The notes under the pieces are model-generated. The model saw only the letters and a list, made by a program, of their open reading frames with translations. It searched no databases and was not told the origin of the DNA. From CAYPEL01 sp036479985 (GTDB lineage: Bacteria > Pseudomonadota > Gammaproteobacteria > DSM-19610): a stretch of DNA of 64,000 nucleotides. The stretch is from positions 2,790,001 to 2,854,000 of the forward strand of contig CBDDAF010000003.1 of NCBI GenBank assembly GCA_965224815.1, given 5' to 3'. Below are positions 34,010-42,149 of this stretch, in pieces. Numbering within the stretch: the stretch's first letter is position 1; each line of letters starts with the position of its first letter. A program made the translations under genes and the position numbers.

Positions 34010-34759
34010 ATGGGGGGGGATGATTTGGTAAGCCAACTTGGCGGTTTTTGGAAAGTACTGAAAAGTAGTATCCGGGATCTCGCGCCCATCTTTATTGTGA
34101 TTGGCTTTTTCCAGCTATTCGTCCTGCGCCAACCCATTCCCAATATCGGTGATCTGCTAATCGGCACGGTCTTTGTTGTGCTGGGGTTGACGTTCTTTAT
34201 CCGCGGCCTTGAGATGGGCTTGTTTCCTATTGGTGAATCCATGGCTTTTGCATTTGCTCGCAAGGGCAGCCTGTTCTGGCTGCTGGCGTTTGCATTTGCG
34301 CTGGGTTTTGGCACAACGATAGCGGAACCAGCCTTGATTGCAGTTGCTAAAGAGGCCGCCAAGGTCGCTGCAGAGGCAAACTTTATAGTGGCAACCGAAG
34401 CTGCACAGCATTCTTATGCCTTAGGCCTGCGTATTACTGTGGCTGTGTCCGTCGGGTTCGCCATTGTGATTGGTGTATTTCGTATCATCAAGGGTTGGCC
34501 GCTGCATTATTTTATCATTGCCGGTTATATCGGTGTGGTATTGATGACGCCGCTCGCACCGGTTGAAATGATTGGTATTGCCTATGATTCCGGCGGCGTG
34601 ACGACCTCGACGATTACTGTGCCACTGGTAACTGCATTGGGTGTGGGGCTGGCTATGTCGATAGAAGGCCGTAATCCCATGATTGACGGCTTTGGTCTAA
34701 TTGCATTTGCATCACTGACGCCGATTATTTTTGTGCTTGGCTACGGTACGTTTATTTGA
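34010..34759 (+). CDS. DUF1538 family membrane protein, first subunit
   Basis: A 249-residue polytopic membrane protein (about six to seven helices) of the DUF1538 family. Conserved re-entrant-like segments are visible: GFGTTIAEPALIAVAKEA, and AYDSGGVTTSTITVPLVTALG, which also occur in the next gene product. The start is uncertain because the ATG runs into a stretch of G residues. The two proteins probably form a heteromeric membrane channel or transporter. Its stop overlaps the next start by one base. The substrate is unknown. Confidence 0.88.
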   Translation: MGGDDLVSQLGGFWKVLKSSIRDLAPIFIVIGFFQLFVLRQPIPNIGDLLIGTVFVVLGLTFFIRGLEMGLFPIGESMAFAFARKGSLFWLLAFAFALGFGTTIAEPALIAVAKEAAKVAAEANFIVATEAAQHSYALGLRITVAVSVGFAIVIGVFRIIKGWPLHYFIIAGYIGVVLMTPLAPVEMIGIAYDSGGVTTSTITVPLVTALGVGLAMSIEGRNPMIDGFGLIAFASLTPIIFVLGYGTFI

Positions 34760-35553
34760 TGGAACTTCTACTGCATTCCCTGAAAGTCTTGTTGGCAACC
34801 ATTCGCGATGTGTTGCCGATTGCGGTCGTGTTGTTTGGATTTCAGGTGTTTGTTTTGCGGCAGACAATACCCAACTTGCGCAGAGTGTTAGTAGGGTTTG
34901 TTTATGTATTGATCGGTCTGGCGCTGTTTCTTCAGGGGCTCGAACAGGCGCTCTTTCCTCTCGGGGAGCTTATGGCAAAACAGCTCACCGACCCTGCCTT
35001 TTTATTAGGTGATTCGGCAGCGCTGGGCCAGATTCCAGAATCGTCGGATTATTTTTGGGTTTATCTGTTTGCAGCCTTGATTGGTTTTTCAACCACCATT
35101 GCCGAACCCTCGTTGATAGCGGTTGCTATCAAGGCGAGTAGCGTTTCGGGCGGTACGGTCAGTGTGTGGGGATTGCGTATTGCGGTTGCAATTGGTGTGG
35201 CGGTGGGGATTGCGTTGGGTACCTACCGGATTATTGTCGGCACACCTTTGCAATATTACATCCTCACAGGCTATGTGCTGGTGATGATCCAGACGATGTT
35301 TGCGCCGCGCGCCATAGTGCCGCTGGCCTATGATTCGGGCGGGGTAACGACGTCTACCGTGACCGTGCCTTTGGTAACCGCATTAGGCCTTGGGCTGTGT
35401 GCAACGGTACCTGGCAGAAGTGTCCTGATTGATGGTTTTGGCCTGATTGCTTTTGCCAGTTTGTTTCCAATTATGGCCGTTATGATGTATGCGCAGCTGG
35501 GTGAATGGGTTACGAAACGTAAGCGATTGAATAGTGGAGATTCTGGTTTATGA
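34759..35553 (+). CDS. DUF1538 family membrane protein, second subunit
   Basis: A 264-residue polytopic membrane protein. The ATG in TGATG overlaps the previous stop, so the two are translationally coupled. It carries the same family motifs as its neighbour: TTIAEPSLIAVAI and AYDSGGVTTSTVTVPLVTALGLG. The repeat of these paired motifs in two adjacent genes suggests ancient duplication and an obligate two-subunit complex. The PII-like gene starts 59 bases downstream. Confidence 0.9.
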   Translation: MELLLHSLKVLLATIRDVLPIAVVLFGFQVFVLRQTIPNLRRVLVGFVYVLIGLALFLQGLEQALFPLGELMAKQLTDPAFLLGDSAALGQIPESSDYFWVYLFAALIGFSTTIAEPSLIAVAIKASSVSGGTVSVWGLRIAVAIGVAVGIALGTYRIIVGTPLQYYILTGYVLVMIQTMFAPRAIVPLAYDSGGVTTSTVTVPLVTALGLGLCATVPGRSVLIDGFGLIAFASLFPIMAVMMYAQLGEWVTKRKRLNSGDSGL

Positions 35554-35612
35554 GTGAGATCAGCCATAAACCAGAACTAGTTTTAATTGAATATTGATGT
35601 GGGAGAGCGAAT

Positions 35613-35963
35613 ATGCATTTCAAATTAATTATTGCCCTGGTTGAGGATGATAAAACGGATGCGATCATGAAGGCCGCACGGGAAGCCGGTGCTACCGGTT
35701 GCACCATTATTTCCAGTGCGCGTGGTGAGGGTTACGAACAGACTAAAACATTTTTGGGATTGAATCTGGTGACGCAGCGCGATGTCCTGCTCTTCCTGGT
35801 AGAAGAGCATATGTGTCGGTATATCATGGAGCACATCAGTGAAGTGGGAGAGTTTGATACTAAAACTGGCCAGGGCATTGCGTTTCAGATTGATGTCGAG
35901 GATGCGGTGGGTGTCAGTCATCAGATCCAGGAATTGAAAGAAACGGTGGAGGATAAATTATGA
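35613..35963 (+). CDS. PII-like signalling protein
   Basis: A 116-residue protein with the PII ferredoxin-like fold: HFKLIIALVEDDKTDAIMKAAREAGATGCTII, a T-loop-like segment (SARGEGYEQTK), and TGQGIAFQIDVEDAVGV, which matches the PII C-terminal strand. The classical uridylylation tyrosine is not in its usual surroundings, so it is probably a ligand-sensing PII-like protein rather than GlnB. GGGAGAGCG precedes the ATG. It overlaps the CBS gene by four bases and probably gates the upstream DUF1538 complex; that is inference. Confidence 0.88.
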   Translation: MHFKLIIALVEDDKTDAIMKAAREAGATGCTIISSARGEGYEQTKTFLGLNLVTQRDVLLFLVEEHMCRYIMEHISEVGEFDTKTGQGIAFQIDVEDAVGVSHQIQELKETVEDKL

Positions 35964-36367
35964 GTGAACGAAAAATTATCCGGGTACGTGATGTCATGTT
36001 AAAAGAGTTCGATATCATCGATGGTATGTTGACCATTGACGAAGCCATTAAATCGATGCGTCATGTGCAGGCCAAGGCGCTGGTTGTGGATAAACGCCAC
36101 GAAGATGATGAATATGGTTTGTTATTAATTTCAGATATAGCCAGGAAAGTGTTGGCGACAGACCGTGCGCCTGACCGGGTCAATGTCTACGAAGTGATGG
36201 CCAAGCCTGTTATTACGGTGGATCCAGGTATGGACATTCGCTACTGCGCGCGCTTGTTTGAACGTTTCGAGATTACGCGAACACCGGTTGTTGAGAATAA
36301 CAAGGTTATTGGTATTGTCAGTTTTACAGATCTGGTAATGAACGGATTGTGTAAATCTATTCAATAA
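35960..36367 (+). CDS. CBS-domain protein
   Basis: A 135-residue protein with two CBS motifs: VRDVMLKEFDIIDGMLTIDEAIKSM to LLISDIARKVL, and YEVMAKPVITVDPGMDIRYCARLFERFEITRTPVV to GIVSFTDLVMNG. A CBS pair binds adenine nucleotides such as AMP, ATP or c-di-AMP. Its ATG overlaps the PII-like stop (ATGA). The operon DUF1538-DUF1538-PII-CBS thus couples a membrane complex to two nucleotide-type sensors. It is convergent with the TlpA gene, overlapping by 11 bases. Confidence 0.92.
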   Translation: MSERKIIRVRDVMLKEFDIIDGMLTIDEAIKSMRHVQAKALVVDKRHEDDEYGLLLISDIARKVLATDRAPDRVNVYEVMAKPVITVDPGMDIRYCARLFERFEITRTPVVENNKVIGIVSFTDLVMNGLCKSIQ

Positions 36368-36875
36368 CCCGCTTTATAAAATTCAGGTATTCAGGTTGAT
36401 GCCATTCCCTGCCACCTAATGCCTGATAGCGGATATTGCCGTTGGGATCGACCAGGTAAGTGGCGGGCAAGCCCCTTGGTTTCCAGGCTTCTATAGCCTG
36501 GCCATCCTTATCCATATAGCTGTCAAGCGCAGGGGTGACTTCTCCCAGAAAGCTAAAAATCGTATCTTCATCTTCGGCGACATTCACCATCACAATCGAC
36601 AGTTTATTTTCTGAAATTAACTGGCTAAGTTTTTCTATCGCGGGCATCTCTTTGCGGCACGGCCCACACCAGCTTGCCCAAAAATGTACAAATACCCATT
36701 TTCCCTGCATCGCCTGCAGGTCAACTGCTTCTCCATCGATAGTTTCAAGTTGAAAATTGGGTGCAGGCATTGCAGGGTAGGCGCGCATTCCAAAGGGTAA
36801 GGCAGGTTCTTTGGCAGTAACAACTGTGCTCGTTATGATCAATAATAAAATGGCTAACTGTACCTGCTTAATCAT
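36357..36875 (-). CDS. TlpA-family thiol-disulfide oxidoreductase
   Basis: A 172-residue protein. I chose the ATG at 36875 (MIKQVQLAILLL), which overlaps the previous stop by four bases (ATGA) and has GAGG upstream, over an ATG six codons earlier. A signal peptide (about 1-22) precedes a thioredoxin/TlpA domain with FVHFWASWCGPCRKEMP, a cis-proline in RGLPATYLVD and the usual GNIRYQALGG strand. Such proteins reduce disulfides in the periplasm, for example in cytochrome c or metallo-enzyme assembly. It is coupled to the exported protein encoded upstream. Confidence 0.93.
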   Translation of the reverse strand: MIKQVQLAILLLIITSTVVTAKEPALPFGMRAYPAMPAPNFQLETIDGEAVDLQAMQGKWVFVHFWASWCGPCRKEMPAIEKLSQLISENKLSIVMVNVAEDEDTIFSFLGEVTPALDSYMDKDGQAIEAWKPRGLPATYLVDPNGNIRYQALGGREWHQPEYLNFIKRVIE

Positions 36876-37402
36876 TGTGCATCCTCTGCACAACGCAGGT
36901 TGTTAAGTATCAAGGCGTAAGGTTTGCCTTGTTTGTTCTGTCCGGTCGGGAAAGTTGCATTGAGTGTAATGGGTTTGTCAGTACGTTTAAGAATTATATT
37001 ACCGCCTTCTTCCTCTCCAGATTGATAGTCGAGCACTTCCGGCAGTAACGTCCAGCGGAACGTCGACTGGAAACGCAGCGGTATATCCATCTCTTTCCAA
37101 CGTTGCAGCCACTCATTGCGATGAAATCGGTGTATCGGTGTATCACCTGTGGTGAAGTGCCATTGTGAGAGATCCAGCCAGATAACATCCTGACTTGTGT
37201 TTTTAATTCGAACCGTCATGTAACAGGTTTTATCCAGCAGGTTGATCATGCTCTTTGGGAAGCTGCGGGCTTCATAGAAGGCGGACATTTGTTCCGGAGA
37301 GTGTGGGACTAGTTCTATTTCTAGTGGTGGTTTGTCTGCGAAACAAGCTGTTATTTGTAGGCAGAATAGCGTGGTTACTATTGTTAATGGGTATATGCTC
37401 AT
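36872..37402 (-). CDS. Exported protein of unknown function, coupled to a TlpA-like gene
   Basis: A 176-residue protein with a signal peptide (PLTIVTTLFCLQITACFA), possibly a lipoprotein if the cysteine in ITACFA is lipidated. The rest looks like a beta-sandwich: YMTVRIKNTSQDVIWLDLSQWHFTTGD, RFQSTFRWTLLPEVLD, GGNIILKRTDKPITLNATFP. I cannot name a family. Its stop overlaps the TlpA-like start, so the two are translationally linked and the thioredoxin may act on this protein, which has two or three cysteines. Confidence 0.7.
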   Translation of the reverse strand: MSIYPLTIVTTLFCLQITACFADKPPLEIELVPHSPEQMSAFYEARSFPKSMINLLDKTCYMTVRIKNTSQDVIWLDLSQWHFTTGDTPIHRFHRNEWLQRWKEMDIPLRFQSTFRWTLLPEVLDYQSGEEEGGNIILKRTDKPITLNATFPTGQNKQGKPYALILNNLRCAEDAQ

Positions 37403-37470
37403 TTATTGATGCCGGATTTACGAATAAAATTTAGTATGTAGGCATGAATATTCGTAATTAAAATAAAAAT

Positions 37471-37625
37471 GGCGTCCCTTCTCCCTCCGGGACGCCTACA
37501 TGGATGTAGGTGGTCGAGCAACGCAGGAGCAGTTGCCGAGAGGGCCAGGGAGAGGGAATAAATTAAGATTGTAAAAGAATTAATTTGATCCCCTCTCCCC
37601 AACCCTCCCCCTGAGGGGGAGGGAG
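37471..37625. repeat. GC-rich composite palindromic repeat (CCCTCTCCC family)
   Basis: It contains GGCGTCCC/GGGACGCC (37471-37496) with a ten-base loop and the perfect palindrome CCTACATGGATGTAGG (37495-37510), then a GAGAGGGCCAGGGAGAGGG stretch and CCCCTCTCCCC..GAGGGGGAGGG near the right end. The repeated CCCTCTCC/GGAGAGGG arms resemble those at the end of recX. It fills the gap between divergent genes. Confidence 0.75.
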
Positions 37626-37704
37626 CTAATTGTGCAGTAGTGGATCATACTACACTAGCGAAAGGTGATTATTATCTTCCCCTGTTTCTCGTTATCATAA
37701 TGTC

Positions 37705-38094
37705 ATGACAGATTCAGTTCGTATCGATAAATGGCTTTGGGCTGCGCGTTTCTACAAAACGCGGGGTCTGGCAACAGAGGCTGTCAATGGTGGTAAAGTG
37801 CAACTCAACGGGGCGCGGGTGAAGCCTGCCCGATTGTTAAATATTAATGATGTGTTAGTGGTTAACAAGGCAGGAAAGAATTGGGAGATTACGGTTAACG
37901 GATTTGCAGAGCGACGTGGGTCGGCCAGTGTTGCTCAAACCCTGTATACAGAGTCGGAGGCGAGCATTGCCGCCAGGCAGGCGTTAAATGAACAGCATAA
38001 ATTGATGGCGGCTAATATGCCGCATCCGCACCGGCGCCCTGATAAGAAAGCCCGGCGTCAGTTACTTGAATCAAAGAGGCGAAATTCGAAATAA
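37705..38094 (+). CDS. hslR: Hsp15-like S4-domain RNA-binding heat shock protein
   Basis: A 129-residue protein with an N-terminal S4 domain: VRIDKWLWAARFYKTRGLATEAVNGGKVQLNGARVKPARLL, then GDxL-like INDVLVV. The length and the basic C-terminal tail (PHRRPDKKARRQLLESKRRN) match Hsp15, which binds stalled 50S subunits carrying nascent chains. Unlike the E. coli gene it is not next to hslO. A different palindromic repeat follows directly. Confidence 0.92.
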   Translation: MTDSVRIDKWLWAARFYKTRGLATEAVNGGKVQLNGARVKPARLLNINDVLVVNKAGKNWEITVNGFAERRGSASVAQTLYTESEASIAARQALNEQHKLMAANMPHPHRRPDKKARRQLLESKRRNSK

Positions 38095-38116
38095 TTTGTT
38101 TTATTTGTAAACACTG

Positions 38117-38219
38117 AATTATTCTCGCAAAGACGCAGAGTCGCCAAGAAAATAAACTCGAAATGAACTAAATAAATTTTTAAAACTTTGCGATCTTTGC
38201 GTCTTTGCGAGACTTATTC
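38117..38219. repeat. Palindromic repeat family B, copy 1
   Basis: The left arm TTCTCGCAAAGACGCAGAG (near 38122) and the right arm CTTTGCGTCTTTGCGAGA (near 38197) form an inverted repeat of about 27 bases with an AT-rich spacer. It is the same family as 40676-40882 and 42150-42248. It lies between hslR and the NUDIX gene. Confidence 0.85.
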
Positions 38220-38240
38220 TTTGCTTATTATAATAACCCT

Positions 38241-38690
38241 ATGAAAAAACCAGTTACGCCACTCTTAACTGTCGATATTATTATTGAAATGATCAATAAA
38301 CCCGAGCGGCAGATTGTGTTGATCGAACGCCGTTATCCACCACATGGCTGGGCATTGCCAGGTGGTTTTGTTGATGTAGGAGAAACACTGGAACAGGCAG
38401 CCATACGTGAGGCAAAGGAAGAGACATCATTGGACGTCGAACTGGTTTGTTTGTTGGGGTGTTACTCTGATCCACAACGCGATAAGCGTGGGCATACGGC
38501 CAGTGCAGTTTATGTGGCAACAGCCAGTGGAGAACCTGAAGCCTGTGATGATGCAGCTAATCTTGCGTTATTTGATGCAACGAAAACACCGTTACTGGCA
38601 TTCGATCATGCGCTGATTATGGAAGATTATTTACGCTATCGTACAACGGGTGAAGTGGCGTCACTCAGAATGCCTGGTGGTCAGCAATAA
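38241..38690 (+). CDS. NUDIX hydrolase
   Basis: A 149-residue NUDIX protein. I chose the ATG at 38241; an upstream GTG frame lies in the palindromic repeat. The Nudix box is clear: GGFVDVGETLEQAAIREAKEETSLDVEL (G-x5-E-x7-REUxEE). The N-terminal strand PVTPLLTVDIII..MI and the ADP-ribose-like family layout suggest hydrolysis of a nucleoside diphosphate derivative, perhaps ADP-ribose. It overlaps the convergent two-REC gene by ten bases. Confidence 0.92.
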   Translation: MKKPVTPLLTVDIIIEMINKPERQIVLIERRYPPHGWALPGGFVDVGETLEQAAIREAKEETSLDVELVCLLGCYSDPQRDKRGHTASAVYVATASGEPEACDDAANLALFDATKTPLLAFDHALIMEDYLRYRTTGEVASLRMPGGQQ

Positions 38691-39364
38691 GCGAGGCTGT
38701 GCTCGTCGGTATAGCGGCGCATGTTGTCGAGTATGGTCAGCAGAGGTTCTATAGTCAGGGTGTTGTTAACCAGCAAAGCATCTGACGATATATTCCTTGA
38801 CGCCATGGGATCAATAATAGGCCGTTGTGAATTAACCAGGGTGATGTCGTATTCCCTGAGTGATAGGGCAATTTTCGCTTCCTGTATTGTGCGGGCACGA
38901 TACACAGAAATTTGTCCGGTCAGCGTTTTGTGTACAAGGCTGGCAATGACGTCATCTTCTTCGATGTGCAAGATATTAATGGGCTGTCCTGTGTTACGGA
39001 TACTGGCTTGCTTGAGTGCAAAAATTAGCCGCGCCTGTTCCGTTGTGTTCTGAAGCCAGTCCGGGTGTGAAGGGCGATTATTTTCAGATCCACCAGCTTC
39101 TGTATTTAAAACAAGTACCGGTAACCAGGGATGTTCTTGACTCACTTCGCGAGCAAAGGAAATGCCATCCTGATCAGCCAATAGAAGATCAATGGCAATG
39201 CCACAATATTGTTCTTCCCATAAACGGCGTTTGGCAGATTCTGCATGGGTGATGCATTCAACTTCATATCCTGCCTTGAGAATACGCGCTTCAAGGTCAA
39301 CGATTTTATCCGGGCTGGAGGTGCAGACCAGGAGCCGCTGAGGATTTGGGTTATCTGATGACAT
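38681..39364 (-). CDS. Tandem receiver-domain (REC) protein without output domain
   Basis: A 227-residue protein that seems to hold two receiver-like domains: RLLVCTSSPDKIVDLEARILKAGYEVECIT to AIDLLLADQDGISFAREV, and INILHIEEDDVIASLVHKTL to YDITLVN. In the first, LLADQDG replaces the usual phospho-acceptor surroundings, with a D at the right place. In the second, the acceptor is replaced around LVNSQRP, so it is probably not phosphorylated. It has no DNA-binding or enzymatic domain. It may act by protein contact. It is convergent with the NUDIX gene. Confidence 0.75.
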   Translation of the reverse strand: MSSDNPNPQRLLVCTSSPDKIVDLEARILKAGYEVECITHAESAKRRLWEEQYCGIAIDLLLADQDGISFAREVSQEHPWLPVLVLNTEAGGSENNRPSHPDWLQNTTEQARLIFALKQASIRNTGQPINILHIEEDDVIASLVHKTLTGQISVYRARTIQEAKIALSLREYDITLVNSQRPIIDPMASRNISSDALLVNNTLTIEPLLTILDNMRRYTDEHSLAYC

Positions 39365-39601
39365 AGGGCAAGTTCTTTGTTAATTACCCGGTTCATAACG
39401 GCGCGGTGATTTCGAATTGAATGTGCAGGGATAGAAATTGAGAACCATGCACGGTGGACCATGGCATTAAAAATCCTCGTAAAACTGCCTGCAATACCTC
39501 TAACCCGATGGTTTCTGGGTGCTTTTACCATGCAATTGCCGCCAGACTCCCGTAATCTATGTGGCTGGTTTGTTAGCAGTCATTAAGCTTTTGGAGAGGA
39601 C

Positions 39602-40648
39602 ATGCGTCCAGCTCATTTGATATCCATCCTGGAAACTGAATTTAAGAGTGCACGGGATAAACACCATACCCCCGTGATGTTATGGGGCCCGCCTGGTGTG
39701 GGAAAATCACAGATTATTGCCCAAGTGGCGAAACAGCACGGTGCGCCAGTGATCGACATCAGGCTATCGCAAATGGAGCCGAGTGATTTGCGCGGTATCC
39801 CGTTTCGCAGTGGCGAGTCGGTTGAATGGGCAGTGCCCTCGATGTTGCCCGATGTTAATCGCCACGGAGCGGAAGGCATCTTGTTCCTGGACGAAATCAC
39901 TTCAGTGCCACCCAGTGTTTCGGCTGCCGCTTATCAGTTAATTCTGGATCGCCGCCTGGGTGCCTATGAAGTCCCGGACGGTTGGGCGATCTTTGCAGCA
40001 GGTAACCGCCAGGGTGATCGAGGTGTGACTTACAGCATGCCGGCACCGTTGGCGAATCGTTTTTCGCATTATGAACTCGATGTCAATCTGGATGACTGGG
40101 TTGCCTGGGCATATGGGCATGATATTGATGAACGTATGATTGCGTTTCTGCGGTTTCGCCCCGAATTGTTATTTGAATTTGATCCTGCACACAATCCCGT
40201 TGCCTTTCCATCACCGCGTTCCTGGGAATTTGCGCACCGTGCACTGCAAAAGTTTGGTAATAATAGCAATGTGTTGGTGGAAACTTTACAGGCTTGTGTA
40301 GGTCCGGCGGCAGGTATTGAATTAAATGCTTTCGTCGATAATCTTGATAAGTTGCCGGATATCGATGCCATTGTCGCGGGTGAAAAAGTCCCTGTACCGA
40401 AAGAAACTGATCTGCAATACGCAGTTGCTTCTGCGCTTGTTGCAAGGGCGATACGTGCCAAAGGAAAAGGTGATGCGCAGACGGCGTATGGCAACATTAT
40501 TGATTACGCGGGATCATTCCCACAGCGTGAAATGGGTGTCATGCTGATTTCCGATATGCACCGCGCTATCGGTGAGGATCTGTTTGCTGTACCACAGTTT
40601 TCGCAGTGGGCCAAAGCGGTTGCTGATGTTATGTTGTTTGATATGTAG
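39602..40648 (+). CDS. MoxR-family AAA+ ATPase
   Basis: A 348-residue MoxR ATPase. Walker A is GPPGVGKS (29-36), then DIRLSQMEPSDLRGIPFR, Walker B ILFLDEITSVPPSVSAAAYQLILDRRLG, the sensor I AAGNRQGDRGVTYSMPAPLANRF and a C-terminal lid domain. MoxR ATPases act as chaperones with VWA-domain partners to insert metals or assemble complexes. TTGGAGAGG gives a strong ribosome binding site. The VWA partner gene follows, separated by a nested pair of palindromic repeats. Confidence 0.93.
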   Translation: MRPAHLISILETEFKSARDKHHTPVMLWGPPGVGKSQIIAQVAKQHGAPVIDIRLSQMEPSDLRGIPFRSGESVEWAVPSMLPDVNRHGAEGILFLDEITSVPPSVSAAAYQLILDRRLGAYEVPDGWAIFAAGNRQGDRGVTYSMPAPLANRFSHYELDVNLDDWVAWAYGHDIDERMIAFLRFRPELLFEFDPAHNPVAFPSPRSWEFAHRALQKFGNNSNVLVETLQACVGPAAGIELNAFVDNLDKLPDIDAIVAGEKVPVPKETDLQYAVASALVARAIRAKGKGDAQTAYGNIIDYAGSFPQREMGVMLISDMHRAIGEDLFAVPQFSQWAKAVADVMLFDM

Positions 40649-40675
40649 ATTAATATCTGTCTACAAGCATCCATA

Positions 40676-40882
40676 TTTTTCTCGCAGAGACGCTGAGCAC
40701 GCAAAGGCAAGCTATTAGAATCTGTAGGAGCGGCTTTAGCCGCGATGAACGCTGCCGCCCCATCGCGGCTAAAGCCGCTCCTACAGAATTTTTACTGTTC
40801 GCAATGAGAGGATGCAAAAATTAATCAGAGATTTTTAATGATTTGTTAAATACTTTGCGTGCTCAGCGTCTCTGCGAGAGTT
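40676..40882. repeat. Palindromic repeat family B, copy 2, split by a MITE-like element
   Basis: The left arm TTTCTCGCAGAGACGCTGAG (near 40678) and the right arm CTCAGCGTCTCTGCGAGAG (near 40862) are complementary and match the family B arms. They are about 140 bases further apart than in the other two copies, because a family A element lies between them. Confidence 0.85.
40709..40840. repeat. REP/MITE-like palindromic element, copy 7, nested in family B
   Basis: The core inverted repeat at 40722-40786 (CTGTAGGAGCGGCTTTAGCC and complement) is followed by a right end AAATTAATCAGAGATTTTTA. The left outer end is truncated or lost. It lies wholly between the two arms of a family B palindrome. Confidence 0.85.
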
Positions 40883-40916
40883 AATTTTTATGGATAGACA
40901 CTAAATTTAAAGCGTT

Positions 40917-42125
40917 ATGTCTAACGATATTGAAACCAAACTCAGTGCTGCCCGAACCCGGTTAATTCTCGACCGGCCGTTTCTCGGTGCATTGGTGTTG
41001 CGCCTGCCCATGAAAGCGGTCAAGCCAGAACGTTGCAAGTCAATTGGCACTGACGTTCGTGCGCTCTATTACAACCCAGAATATATAGACGGTCTGACTC
41101 TGGATCAAACCCAGTTTGTACTTGCGCATGAAGCATTGCACTGTGCTTTATCACACTTTGCGCGCCGTCAGCATCGCGTTAAACACCGTTGGGATATTGC
41201 CTGTGATCTGGCTATCAATCCGTTGCTAATCAAGGATGGGTTAAAACCACCGCCAGGCGTGCTGCTCAATAGTGGTTTCAATGACATGATGGCCGAAGAG
41301 ATTTATCCCTATATAGAAGACGATATGGAGGATGAAACCCACGATGATCATTTTTATAACGAGGAAAATAACCAGGATGGCAGTAGCAGTGGTGCTTCGT
41401 TACCGGATGACAGTGAGGATTCGGGCGGGGATTCTGCTGCGGGTGAAGCAGATGACGCATCGGATGGAGGTGGCCCGCAACCACTGAGCGAAAAAGAACA
41501 GGAACAATTATCAATACAGTGGCAGCAGCGGTTGGCCGGTGCGGCACAACAAGCGTTGCAAGCCGGCAAGCTAGGAAGCAATATGGCGCGTCTCGTCGAG
41601 CATCTGTTACAGCCGAAATTACCCTGGCGAATGTTGTTGGCAAGGTATATGACAGCAGTGGCGCGTGACGATTACAGTTACCAACGACCCTCGCGCCGGG
41701 AAGGCGAAGCAATATTACCCAGTTTACGCAGTGCTCAGATTGATGTGTTGGTAGTGTTGGATACCAGTGGTTCTATCAAAGACAAGGAACTGCTGGAGTT
41801 TGTTTCTGAAATTGATTCCATCAAGGGGCAAATGCGTGCCCGCCTGACACTACACGCCTGTGATGCTGAGCTGTGTAAAAACGGGCCATGGCTTTATGAG
41901 CCCTGGGAGGCGTTCACCATGCCGGCCCAAATTTACGGGCGCGGTGGAACGCGTTTTACGCCAGTGTTCGAGTGGTTGGATGAGTCAGGCCGTCGTCCTG
42001 ACTTACTAGTCTATTTTACCGATGCGGATGGCCAATTTCCCAAGGTAGAGCCAGGATTCCCCGTGCTCTGGCTGATCAAGGGACGCGGCAAGGTGCCTTG
42101 GGGTCAACGTGTCCAGCTGAATTGA
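40917..42125 (+). CDS. VWA-like protein with putative metallopeptidase domain (DUF2201)
   Basis: A 402-residue protein. The N-terminal domain (about 1-120) holds HEALH (H71, E72, H75), a HExxH zinc motif in AHEALHCALSHFARRQH, typical of the DUF2201 metallopeptidase-like domain. An acidic, serine-rich, flexible linker (about 125-195) follows, then a VWA-like domain with the MIDAS motif LVVLDTSGSI (DxSxS) and GRGGTRFTPVF. DUF2201 proteins occur with MoxR ATPases. The pair probably acts on a third protein, as in other MoxR-VWA systems. Proteolytic activity has not been shown. Confidence 0.9.
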   Translation: MSNDIETKLSAARTRLILDRPFLGALVLRLPMKAVKPERCKSIGTDVRALYYNPEYIDGLTLDQTQFVLAHEALHCALSHFARRQHRVKHRWDIACDLAINPLLIKDGLKPPPGVLLNSGFNDMMAEEIYPYIEDDMEDETHDDHFYNEENNQDGSSSGASLPDDSEDSGGDSAAGEADDASDGGGPQPLSEKEQEQLSIQWQQRLAGAAQQALQAGKLGSNMARLVEHLLQPKLPWRMLLARYMTAVARDDYSYQRPSRREGEAILPSLRSAQIDVLVVLDTSGSIKDKELLEFVSEIDSIKGQMRARLTLHACDAELCKNGPWLYEPWEAFTMPAQIYGRGGTRFTPVFEWLDESGRRPDLLVYFTDADGQFPKVEPGFPVLWLIKGRGKVPWGQRVQLN

Positions 42126-42149
42126 TAGCTAGTGTCCATTCATTAACAA

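Noticed and set aside
39142..39531. A 129-codon minus-strand frame upstream of the two-REC gene
   Set aside because: It overlaps the two-REC gene in another frame and has no family features or ribosome binding site.
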